A stretch of 38,621 nt of DNA, from NCBI GenBank assembly GCA_011053095.1, contig DRHS01000140.1, forward strand, positions 1 to 38,621. Direction: 5' to 3'. The position numbers and the translations under genes were made by a program. Shown piece after piece: positions 7,646 through 16,200 of the stretch (positions are counted from its first letter, which is position 1; each line of letters starts with the position of its first letter). A model generated the notes under the pieces. The model was not told the origin of the DNA, did no database searches, and was given only the letters and a program-made list of their open reading frames with translations. This stretch comes from Bacteroides sp. Lineage in GTDB: Bacteria; Bacteroidota; Bacteroidia; Bacteroidales; SM23-62.

Positions 7646-9313
7646 ATGAACGATCTTGACATTGCTAAAAAAGTAAAGCTTCAGCATATCACCGATATTG
7701 CGAAGAAATTTGGAGTTGACCTGGATGTTATCGAAATGTATGGTAAATACAAGGCCAAACTGCCGATATCCCTGATTGATCTGGACAAGGTTCAGAAAAG
7801 CAACCTGATACTGGTTTCAGCCATTTCCCCAACACCGGCAGGAGAAGGTAAGACAACAATCTCGATTGGTTTGTCTGAGGGACTCAACAAACTTGGAAAG
7901 AAAACAACTGTGGTTCTCCGTGAACCCTCACTGGGACCTGTATTTGGTATAAAAGGTGGAGCCACAGGTGGCGGGTTGTCCCAGGTACTACCCATGGAGG
8001 ACATAAACCTGCATTTTACCGGTGATTTTTCTGCCATTGAAAAAGCACATAACCTGCTCGCAGCATTAATCGATAATAAGATACAGAGTAAGGAGAATTC
8101 CCTTAACCTTGACCCGCGTACCATCTCCTGGAAGAGAGTGGTGGACATGAACGACAGGTCACTGAGGAGAGTTATTGTCGGATTGGGGGGTACTACCTCC
8201 GGAATTCCAAGGGAATCCGGTTTTGATATTACAGCTGCCTCTGAAATAATGGCAATCCTCTGCCTGGCCGATGACCTGAAGAACCTGAAGGATAGGCTTG
8301 GAAATATCTTTGTGGGCTATACTTTCAGCAAGGAGCCCGTCTTTGCTCGAGACCTGAAAGCAGAGGGAGCCATGGCAGCCCTGCTCAAAGATGCCATTAA
8401 ACCAAACCTTGTCCAGACCATTGAAGGTAACCCGGCAATCATACATGGGGGACCGTTTGCAAATATTGCACAGGGAACTAATTCTGTAATAGCCACCCGC
8501 CTGGGTATGAGTTTTTCTGAATATACCGTCACTGAGGCTGGATTCGGTTTTGATCTGGGGGCTGAGAAATTCTTTGATATTAAATGCCAGAGCTCCGGCC
8601 TTTCTCCCAAGGCTGTTGTATTAACCACCACTACCCGGGCACTCAAATACCATGGAGGAGCGGACCTGAAAAACCTTACTGTGCCGGATTGTGAATCCCT
8701 GCTCAAGGGACTTCCTAACCTGGAAAAGCACCTGGAGAACATTAAAAAGTTTAATGTAACCCCGGTCATAGCCCTGAACAGATTTGAAACAGATTCAGAG
8801 GAAGAAATCAAGGTAGTATCAGACAAGGCTAAAAAACTTGGTGTGAAGTTTGCAATTGCAGATAACTGGGCGAAAGGAGGGGAAGGAGCCCTTGAACTGG
8901 CTCAGCATGTTATTGATGTCGTTGAGACTAATCCGCCAAGATTCACTCCGATGTACGACTGGAACTGGAGTATGGAGAAAAAAATTGAAACGGTTGCTAC
9001 GCGTATCTACGGTGCGGAACACGTTGAATATACCGCACAGGCTAAAAAAGACCTGAAAAAGATTGCTTCACTCGGACTCGAAAAACTTCCTGTTTGTATT
9101 GCAAAAACACAGAAGTCCCTTTCCGATAACCCTGCATTACTCGGGAGACCGAAAGACTTCATTGTTACTGTAAGGGAGATTGAAATCGCATCAGGGGCTG
9201 GTTTCGTAGTCCCGATTACCGGAAATATTATGCGGATGCCCGGTTTGCCGGCCCATCCGGCCTCCGAGAATATCAGCATAGACGCTGAGGGAAATATAGT
9301 CGGACTATTCTAA
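7646..9313 (+). CDS. fhs: Formate--tetrahydrofolate ligase
   Basis: A 555-residue enzyme joining formate and THF with ATP to give 10-formyl-THF, or running backwards to make ATP and free formate. The full family pattern is present: phosphate loop TPAGEGKTT (63-71), REPSLGPVFGIKGGATGGG (near 93-112), GDFSAIEKAHNLL, ITAASEIMAILCLA, EGNPAIIHGGPFANIAQG (near 259-276), TEAGFGFDLGAEKF and the C-terminal MRMPGLPAHPASE. The length is the usual bacterial one and no disruption is seen. It begins 33 bp after metVF and is followed 20 bp later by a formate/nitrite channel, which points to formate as entry or exit metabolite of this pathway. The folD gene needed between MetVF and Fhs is not in the window. 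Confidence 0.97.
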   Translation: MNDLDIAKKVKLQHITDIAKKFGVDLDVIEMYGKYKAKLPISLIDLDKVQKSNLILVSAISPTPAGEGKTTISIGLSEGLNKLGKKTTVVLREPSLGPVFGIKGGATGGGLSQVLPMEDINLHFTGDFSAIEKAHNLLAALIDNKIQSKENSLNLDPRTISWKRVVDMNDRSLRRVIVGLGGTTSGIPRESGFDITAASEIMAILCLADDLKNLKDRLGNIFVGYTFSKEPVFARDLKAEGAMAALLKDAIKPNLVQTIEGNPAIIHGGPFANIAQGTNSVIATRLGMSFSEYTVTEAGFGFDLGAEKFFDIKCQSSGLSPKAVVLTTTTRALKYHGGADLKNLTVPDCESLLKGLPNLEKHLENIKKFNVTPVIALNRFETDSEEEIKVVSDKAKKLGVKFAIADNWAKGGEGALELAQHVIDVVETNPPRFTPMYDWNWSMEKKIETVATRIYGAEHVEYTAQAKKDLKKIASLGLEKLPVCIAKTQKSLSDNPALLGRPKDFIVTVREIEIASGAGFVVPITGNIMRMPGLPAHPASENISIDAEGNIVGLF

Positions 9314-9333
9314 GGATTCATATTAAAACCTGA

Positions 9334-10188
9334 ATGGAAACGAATATCAACGCTGCATTGCTTCCGCCTGAAATGGCAAGGAAGGCTGAGGAGATTGGTG
9401 TATCAAAAGCACGGATAGGACCATTGACAACCTCTGCACTTGCAGTGCTTGCGGGTGCCTTTATCGCTTTTGGAGCAGTATTCTCCATTGTTGTTATTAC
9501 AGGGTCCACAATGGATTATGGAGTGACCAGGCTGCTGGCAGGTGTAGCTTTTAGCCTGGGACTAATCCTTGTCGTCGTGGGGGGAGCCGAGCTGTTTACC
9601 GGCAATAACCTGATGATCATGGCCTGGGCAAACAAGAAGGTCAAAACCTCCGATGTATTGAAAAACTGGATTATTGTCTATGTAGGGAACATGTTCGGGG
9701 CCCTGTCAGTTGTGCTGCTTATTTTTCTCTCAGGACACTATCTTTTTGGAGGAGGATTGGTAGGATTGAAGATGATGGACATAGCCAATGCGAAGTGCCA
9801 GCTGGGATTTGTTCAGGCCATCACCCTTGGGATACTTTGCAATATTCTGGTTTGTCTTGCCATATGGCTATGCCTGAGCGCAAAGTCTACTCATGGTAAA
9901 ATACTCTCTATAATATTCCCCATTACAGCTTTCGTTGCCGCAGGATTTGAGCACAGTGTGGCAAATATGTACTTCATTCCCATGGGTATAGCTGTTAAAA
10001 AATGGGGTGGAACAGAATTCTTCATTAACCTTGACGTTTCCCCGGATAAATATGCATCCCTTACCTGGGGTAATTTTTTCAACGGTAACCTTTTACCAGT
10101 GACCATTGGAAATATTATTGGTGGAGCGATTTTCGTTGGACTTGCCTATTGGTTTATATATTTGCGGAAGGAAACTAAACTTCCTTGA
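9334..10188 (+). CDS. focA: Formate/nitrite transporter (FNT) family channel
   Basis: A 284-residue inner-membrane protein with the six-helix FNT fold. Signature segments are AGAFIAFGAVFS (40-51), GAELFTGNN (84-92, the first broken helix with its threonine), GFEHSVANM (204-212 with central H207, aligned by position with the pore histidine of FocA) and NLLPVTIGNIIGG (252-264, the second broken helix). Hydrophobic spans lie at about 31-55, 66-87, 110-132, 160-182, 190-213 and 252-276. Members carry formate, nitrite, hydrosulfide or lactate. Placement 20 bp after fhs makes formate the most likely substrate, exported or imported according to operon direction. The gene symbol is by family; the exact substrate is inferred from context. 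Confidence 0.88.
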   Translation: METNINAALLPPEMARKAEEIGVSKARIGPLTTSALAVLAGAFIAFGAVFSIVVITGSTMDYGVTRLLAGVAFSLGLILVVVGGAELFTGNNLMIMAWANKKVKTSDVLKNWIIVYVGNMFGALSVVLLIFLSGHYLFGGGLVGLKMMDIANAKCQLGFVQAITLGILCNILVCLAIWLCLSAKSTHGKILSIIFPITAFVAAGFEHSVANMYFIPMGIAVKKWGGTEFFINLDVSPDKYASLTWGNFFNGNLLPVTIGNIIGGAIFVGLAYWFIYLRKETKLP

Positions 10189-10207
10189 AGAGGTAGTCTG
10201 CGAATTT

Positions 10208-11704
10208 ATGGTTAAACTAAAAATTCATCATCATGACCGGATCGATTCAGTTGAAGCGGAAGAAAATACTATCCTGCTCCAGGTTCTGAGAGAAAAAGGA
10301 TATGAGATCTATTCTCCATGCGGTGGAAATGGTACCTGTGGAAAGTGCAAGGTCTGGCTAAAGGGAGAGGGCTCTGTTTCAAGCTGTGTGTATTACATAT
10401 CCAAACCAATAGAAATTGTACTTCCCGACAGGAAAGAGGCCAGGATACTGGTGGAACAGCATACTCATACCCGGCCGGTACCCTTTTATCCTGGACCAAC
10501 ATCTGATTTATCCGCCTATCCGCATGGAGTGGCACTGGACCTGGGTACTACCAGCCTCGTGTTTTACTTTGTAAACCTGGTAACAGGAGCCCTCGTTTCA
10601 ACAAGAGCTATGTTGAATCCTCAGGCTCAGTACGGTGGAGATGTCATAAGCAGGATCAACTATACGACGGAGAGTGAAGATGGACTTAAGGAACTTCAGC
10701 GGGTGATTATTGCAGCCATCAATGAACAACTTGATCATTTTGTCACTTTTGCAGGGATAAGCATGAATGAGATCGTGAAGGTCACCGTGTCGGGTAATAC
10801 AACAATGCTACATCTTCTGACCGGGACGGATCCGATGTCAATTGCCCTTGCCCCTTTCACACCTAAATTTACTGATTCTCAGGTAATAACGGGCAAAGAT
10901 CTTAATCTTCATTCTCATCCTGACGGGGAAGTCCGGCTGCTGCCTTCCATTGCTGCATATGTGGGGGCGGATATTGTTGGAGGACTTGCTTCCATCCGGC
11001 CGAATGAGGACAGAATAAATTATCTGTTCCTGGATATTGGCACAAATGGGGAACTGGCCCTTGGGACCCCAGAAGGAATATTGTGCTGTTCGGCGGCTGC
11101 AGGTCCCGCGTTCGAAGGAGCAAGGATATCCTGTGGAATGGGAGGGGTGGATGGTGCCATCTCCGCATACGATCAGAACGGGTACACAGTGATCGGGGAT
11201 GTGAGTCCCTCAGGAATCTGTGGATCGGGACTGATTGACTTGATCGCTGTTATGCTTGACAATGGGTCATTACAATCCGATGGCCTGCTGAAAAGTGATT
11301 TTGAGGTTGTGGCAAAAGACCAGACTGATACAGGCTCAGCAATTACAATAACCCAACAGGATATACGGGAGGTGCAACTGGCAAAATCTGCAATTGCTGC
11401 CGGTATTAAAGTCCTCCTGCAGGAAGCCGGATTGGAACTTGATGATATTGATACTGTCTTTCTTGCAGGTGGATTTGGCAATTACATAAATCCGGACAGC
11501 GCTATGAGGATCGGACTGATTTCTCCGGAACTAAAAGGAAAAATTATACCAATGGGCAATACCTCCGGAACCGGGGCATTACTTTCCCTTAAATCCATCC
11601 CCTTCGATACAGACATTGAAGAATTAAGGGCTCAGACAAGGTACATAGAGTTATCGGGCCACGATGGATTCACCATGGAATTCGCAATGAATATGAATTT
11701 CTGA
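10208..11704 (+). CDS. Reductive activator of corrinoid proteins (2Fe-2S/ASKHA, COG3894)
   Basis: A 498-residue protein combining an N-terminal 2Fe-2S ferredoxin domain with an ASKHA-type ATPase domain, the architecture of RACE proteins such as RamA-like activators that re-reduce inactive Co(II) corrinoids. The cluster ligands are C38, C44, C47 and C60 (SPCGGNGTCGKC, then SSC). The ATPase domain starts near 107 with ALDLGTTS, followed by MLNPQAQYGGDVISR, VSGNTTMLHLLTG, LFLDIGTNGEL, SAAAGPAFEGARI and VFLAGGFGNYI. The start at 10208 is chosen because it yields the ferredoxin strand MVKLKIHHHD 19 bp after the FNT gene. The frame stays open upstream to 10106, but that part overlaps the FNT gene. 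At 498 residues it is shorter than many relatives (around 600), mainly through a short linker between domains. Confidence 0.88.
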   Translation: MVKLKIHHHDRIDSVEAEENTILLQVLREKGYEIYSPCGGNGTCGKCKVWLKGEGSVSSCVYYISKPIEIVLPDRKEARILVEQHTHTRPVPFYPGPTSDLSAYPHGVALDLGTTSLVFYFVNLVTGALVSTRAMLNPQAQYGGDVISRINYTTESEDGLKELQRVIIAAINEQLDHFVTFAGISMNEIVKVTVSGNTTMLHLLTGTDPMSIALAPFTPKFTDSQVITGKDLNLHSHPDGEVRLLPSIAAYVGADIVGGLASIRPNEDRINYLFLDIGTNGELALGTPEGILCCSAAAGPAFEGARISCGMGGVDGAISAYDQNGYTVIGDVSPSGICGSGLIDLIAVMLDNGSLQSDGLLKSDFEVVAKDQTDTGSAITITQQDIREVQLAKSAIAAGIKVLLQEAGLELDDIDTVFLAGGFGNYINPDSAMRIGLISPELKGKIIPMGNTSGTGALLSLKSIPFDTDIEELRAQTRYIELSGHDGFTMEFAMNMNF

Positions 11705-11772
11705 TAGTCTCTCCGGGAGATCGAGATCAATAGTTTCCTAATCTGGAATTCCTTAGGGGAAGTATTTACCGA

Positions 11773-13119
11773 TTATTTTTTTACCCGCTCTTTGATTGCT
11801 TTTGTTTCTTCCTCGAAACCTGGCTTTTCAAGCAGTGCAAACATATTCTTCTTGTAGGCTTCCACACCGGGCTGGTCAAAGGGATTGACACCGAGCATGT
11901 AACCACTTATTGCGCAAGCCTTTTCAAAGAAATACACCAGTTCACCAAGGTGAAACTCATTGATCTTCGGAATCTCGATACGGATATTGGGAACTCCTCC
12001 GTCAACATGGGCAAGTAGGGTACCCAGTTCGGCCATTTTATTAACCTCGTCGATTCGTTTTCCGGCAAGGAAATTCAGTCCATCGAGATTTTCCTGGTCT
12101 TCAGGTATGCTGAGAGAGCTGTCTGGTTTTTCAACAGATAGAACCGTCTCAAGTAGATTTCTTTCACCTTCCTGGATATATTGTCCCATGCTGTGCAGAT
12201 CGGCTGTGAAATTCACGCTTGCCGGAAAAATTCCCTTATTTTCTTTTCCTTCACTCTCCCCATAAAGCTGCTTCCACCATTCAGAAAAGTAGATCAGCCT
12301 GCTGTCATAATTGGCCAAGATCTCTGTGGTCTTTCCGGTCCTGTAAAGTGCATTCCTTGCAGCTGCATACAGGGCTGATGGATTGCTCTCAAATGGTATA
12401 TCCAGGCCGGTGTTTTTTTGCTGGAATGCCTTCGCTCCTTCAATAAACTTCCGGATATCATAACCCGCACATGCTATGGGAAGTAGTCCAACAGGAGTCA
12501 GAACAGAATACCTCCCTCCGGCGTCATCCGGAATAATGAAGGTTTTGTAGCCGGACTGATCTGCCAGTTGCCTCAGAGCTCCCCTGGCTTTATCCGTTAT
12601 GGCAATTATGAGTTCCTTCGCATTTTCGGTCCCAACTTTCTCTTCAAGCTGGTTTTTCAGCAGACGGAATGCCAGTGCAGGTTCTGTTGTTGTTCCGGAT
12701 TTCGATATGACTATTACTGCAAAGCTCCTCTTATCAAGGATACCCAAAAGCTCATTCAGGTAGTCTTCGCCAATATTTTGTCCCGCGAAAACAATCTTAG
12801 GGGTACTTTCATCAAATTCATCAAAATTTCCCCCAAGTGCTGTAATGATAGCCTTGGAGCCGAGATAGGATCCCCCGATACCGACTACAACAATAACCTC
12901 AACCTTGCTGCGAAGTAAAGTCGCGGAGTTTTCAATATCCTTTATATGATCTTCTGATATCTCTGATGGCAATTCCACCCATCCTAGGAAATCTGATCCT
13001 GCTCCTGTCTTTTCGTACAGAGCTTTCTGATGAGCATTGGCTTCGTCCTTATAACCTAGTATTGTTTCCTCTGAAACAAAAGAATATACATTTGATAAAT
13101 CGAGCTTTAATCCGGACAT
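11773..13119 (-). CDS. pgi: Glucose-6-phosphate isomerase
   Basis: A 448-residue cytoplasmic isomerase interconverting glucose 6-phosphate and fructose 6-phosphate. It has the short bacterial form typical of Firmicutes and Bacteroidota rather than the 550-residue enterobacterial form. Landmarks: [13 protein letters not shown] (78-90), [16 protein letters not shown] (138-152, sugar phosphate binding), [11 protein letters not shown] (201-211) and, near the C terminus, [18 protein letters not shown] with the lysine that assists ring opening. It is convergent with the corrinoid activator gene (68 bp between stops) and is preceded by its own TAnnTTTG box, so it is transcribed independently of the large gene upstream. 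Confidence 0.96.
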   Translation of the reverse strand: MSGLKLDLSNVYSFVSEETILGYKDEANAHQKALYEKTGAGSDFLGWVELPSEISEDHIKDIENSATLLRSKVEVIVVVGIGGSYLGSKAIITALGGNFDEFDESTPKIVFAGQNIGEDYLNELLGILDKRSFAVIVISKSGTTTEPALAFRLLKNQLEEKVGTENAKELIIAITDKARGALRQLADQSGYKTFIIPDDAGGRYSVLTPVGLLPIACAGYDIRKFIEGAKAFQQKNTGLDIPFESNPSALYAAARNALYRTGKTTEILANYDSRLIYFSEWWKQLYGESEGKENKGIFPASVNFTADLHSMGQYIQEGERNLLETVLSVEKPDSSLSIPEDQENLDGLNFLAGKRIDEVNKMAELGTLLAHVDGGVPNIRIEIPKINEFHLGELVYFFEKACAISGYMLGVNPFDQPGVEAYKKNMFALLEKPGFEEETKAIKERVKK

Positions 13120-13177
13120 ATTTATGTGATTAAATTGTTGAAAATGAGACTATTGAATCGTATTACTTAGAAAGGAT

Positions 13178-13185
13178 CAAATTTA
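13178..13185 (-). promoter_or_regulatory. Candidate -7 box (TAAATTTG) for pgi
   Basis: On the minus strand the bases read TAAATTTG, an exact match to the Bacteroidetes -7 consensus TAnnTTTG, with an implied leader of roughly 50 nucleotides. It lies in the 137-bp gap between pgi and the large secreted-protein gene. No convincing -33 element was recognised. Confidence 0.45.
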
Positions 13186-13256
13186 CGAATTATTCCTGAG
13201 TCTATCTTATATTAGCTCCTGGATTCCGGATACATTTAATAATATGCAGTATTAAT

Positions 13257-16200
13257 CTATTTCAGGATCAGTTTTCTGTTTTCAGTTTTTGTTTCAGTTT
13301 TCATGCAGATATTGTATATACCCGGTGATAGATTTGAGAGGTTAAGTTCAATTTCATCGCCTGGATTCAGCAAATTATCCTCACGACTTAATACTGTTCT
13401 TCCGTTGACGTCAATCACACTTAATTCGCTGAAGGGAGAGGATGCATTAAATTTGAGGTAGACAATTGATTCTCCTGGATTGGGGTATATGCTGAACAGT
13501 CCAGGTGAATCCCTGTAAGTATCATCCACCCAGACTCCCAGGACCCTTGCAGAATCTGATAGCAAGCTGCATCCTTCAGCAGTTGTTCCTTCTACGCTAT
13601 AATATCCGTCTGTCGATGCCACATATACATTAGCCGTTGCACCATTGATTGGTTCACCGCCGGTGTACCATTGATATTGGATCACATCATTTGAAGCATT
13701 TGCCTCCATGTATGCCCCGGAACCACTTAAGGCCTGGACTATCCCAATATATTGAGGCAGCATTTTATAATGTACCAGAACCGTATCGGTTGCGGTGCAG
13801 CCAAATGAATCTGTAACAGTGACCGGCCAGTTATTATCCGTGTAGACACTCACAGTGGTTTTGAATATCTGTTGACCATCCTGTGAGCTTCCATTCCAGT
13901 CGTACCATTTAAAACCAGGACCGGCATCCAGGTAAGCAGTATCATCAGCACAGTTGGAGATGTCAGCTCCAAGATCCACTACCGGTAATGACAACCAGAC
14001 ACGTACTGTATCTTCGTATTCATTTCCCCTGAAAGACGATGTTATGTAGAAACTTTTTTGACCTGGGACAAACAATTCCGGAACCACGGTAAAGGTCTGT
14101 TCTACTGAATCGTTAGACCAGTTATAACTATCGAAGCCTTCCCCCGCATCCAGAACAATTGTTGAGCCAAAACAGGCCGAGGTATCGTTGAAAGGAACTT
14201 TATAGATAGCCTCGAAGTTAGTTGAACCCATGTCCGTATCCCCCAACCGGCTTACACCATTGATATCATAATTCGCTTCTTCGAAATATTTTCCACTGTT
14301 ATTTAGAAATGGACTTGATGGTACGAGTCCATCCAGGTCAAGAAACATGGGTTTTGCTTCCACAGATGTAGAGTCCATCCTGTCAAATGCGACCTCCCAT
14401 TCAAACATATCATCTATATAATAAGCATTGTAGATCATTTCAAGATTGGCGGTATCATCAACAACAACCGGAGTATTCCTGGCTACGGAATTCAGGATGT
14501 TATTGGCAATAATGCCACTGGAATTTTCGATTTTAAGAGGGCTATTGCTGGTATATATTGTGTTATGGAGGATCATAATACTATCTGAACCTGAAATATA
14601 TAAGGGATATCCGGGAGCATCACCCTGCAGGTGGATGATATTGTTGAATATCATTGGCTTGTATAGCTCATCTTTATATGCATTCACTATGGATATGCCA
14701 CGTGCAGCACCCCCGCCTCCTGAATAGCCGGGGAGGGTATAGACACGGTTTCGGTACATGAGAGGTCCATTGACACGTGATAAGCCAATGGCATCGTCTA
14801 CCTGGTTAATAAACACATTGTCAGATATTACAAGGCTTTTGTGGAAGTGTAAATGGTCTGCAATGATGTTTATCCCGTTTATCCCATTCCGGAAATGATT
14901 TCCAGAGAATGCAAGTCCGGTATTTCTGTAGTCGGTTGAGGATATTAGCTTGCTATACAAGGTCCAGTATCTCTCAGGTGCGAATAGATTGTTACCGGTA
15001 AATGAAATATCCACGCATGAATCAGTCAGGAGTATCAGTCCCTGGTAATTGGACACATTATCCGTGCGGAATCCAAGGTTTCTGAAATGTGTATACCTGG
15101 CTCCCTTCAGATGTACAATGTAATTATTATAGATATTTTGCTGACCATGATAGGTGATCCGTGTATCTGAACTATCACCTGAAAAGGAAAGGAAATTGAC
15201 CGGCAGGTCTTTTGTTGCACCGGGTATCGCGTTGATTTGCAGCTGTTCCTCGTAATCTCCTGGTTCCAGGTACAAATTCGTAATACTGTCGACATGCAGC
15301 ATATACAATGCGTTTAGGGCCCCCAGAACAGATTTAAAATCGGCAGTATCCGAACTGCCGACGATGAAGTCCCCTCTCATTGCTCCGGGATAATCATATT
15401 CATCCGCACCTATATCGGGATGTGTTGCGTTTCTTGCCTCTCCGTCGAAATCGACCAATACCTCTGGAAGTGGTGTTCCTGCACTGTCCAGATCTGCTGA
15501 TAGAGTATGAAGATCATCCTCCCCGAAAAATCCCGAAATGGAGGATACCGAATGCTGGTCCTCCCCGCTGGCATCTATCCATTCCTGGAGGGTCCCCGGC
15601 TTCACTGTCCCATTCTGGATGAGAATATCCCCGTTGGTGTAATAATTATTGTAGTCCGATGTTGGAGGAGGAGTAAAGCCGTAGTTGGCAACTATTCCTC
15701 CGGTAAGATTGACAAAGCTGTTGTTAAAGATTTCATATGAGTTATTATTCACATAAAAGGGGGTACCACCTAACCCGTAAGAAAGGAAAGTGTTATTATA
15801 GATTTTCATTTCACCACCCGTAAAACTGGCGAAACAATAGCGCCCATTTTTGATGGAGATGGAATTGTTGAATATTAGCATCTCATTTCCTGTGGTTGAA
15901 CCGCTGCTGGTAAAAAGTATCGCATCGGAATTGTTGCTTGAATTCGCCCTTGAAATTATGTTCCCGCTGATTATAGCCCGGTCTGATACAAAATGTAAGC
16001 GAATCAGATGGCTGAGAGCAGATTCAGTCAGATTGCATCGTATTACATTGTCTTTAATAAGTGGGGCGATGGCATGCTCCAGTGAAATAGCTCCATTGTA
16101 ATAATCTTCGATCAGGTTATTCTCTATCCGTATCCCTTTCATTCGTTTGTTGGAAAAATCTGCATGCAATAAAATGGCATAACGCCCAAGCAGGAAATGG

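Noticed and set aside
8317..8826. 169-codon minus-strand frame inside fhs
   Set aside because: It lies within the conserved Fhs coding region and has no recognisable family features.
10106..10207. Longer N terminus of the corrinoid activator
   Set aside because: These codons overlap the FNT gene by 83 bases and do not resemble the ferredoxin fold, which begins exactly at 10208.
11705..11772. Bidirectional terminator between the corrinoid activator and pgi
   Set aside because: The inverted repeats seen (TCTCC-G-GGAGA and CCTAA...TTAGG) are short, with an unworkable or long loop and no adjacent T-run in the right position.
12568..12918. 116-codon open frame on the plus strand inside pgi
   Set aside because: It is antisense to a clear glucose-6-phosphate isomerase, and its cysteine- and arginine-rich composition is unlike real proteins here.
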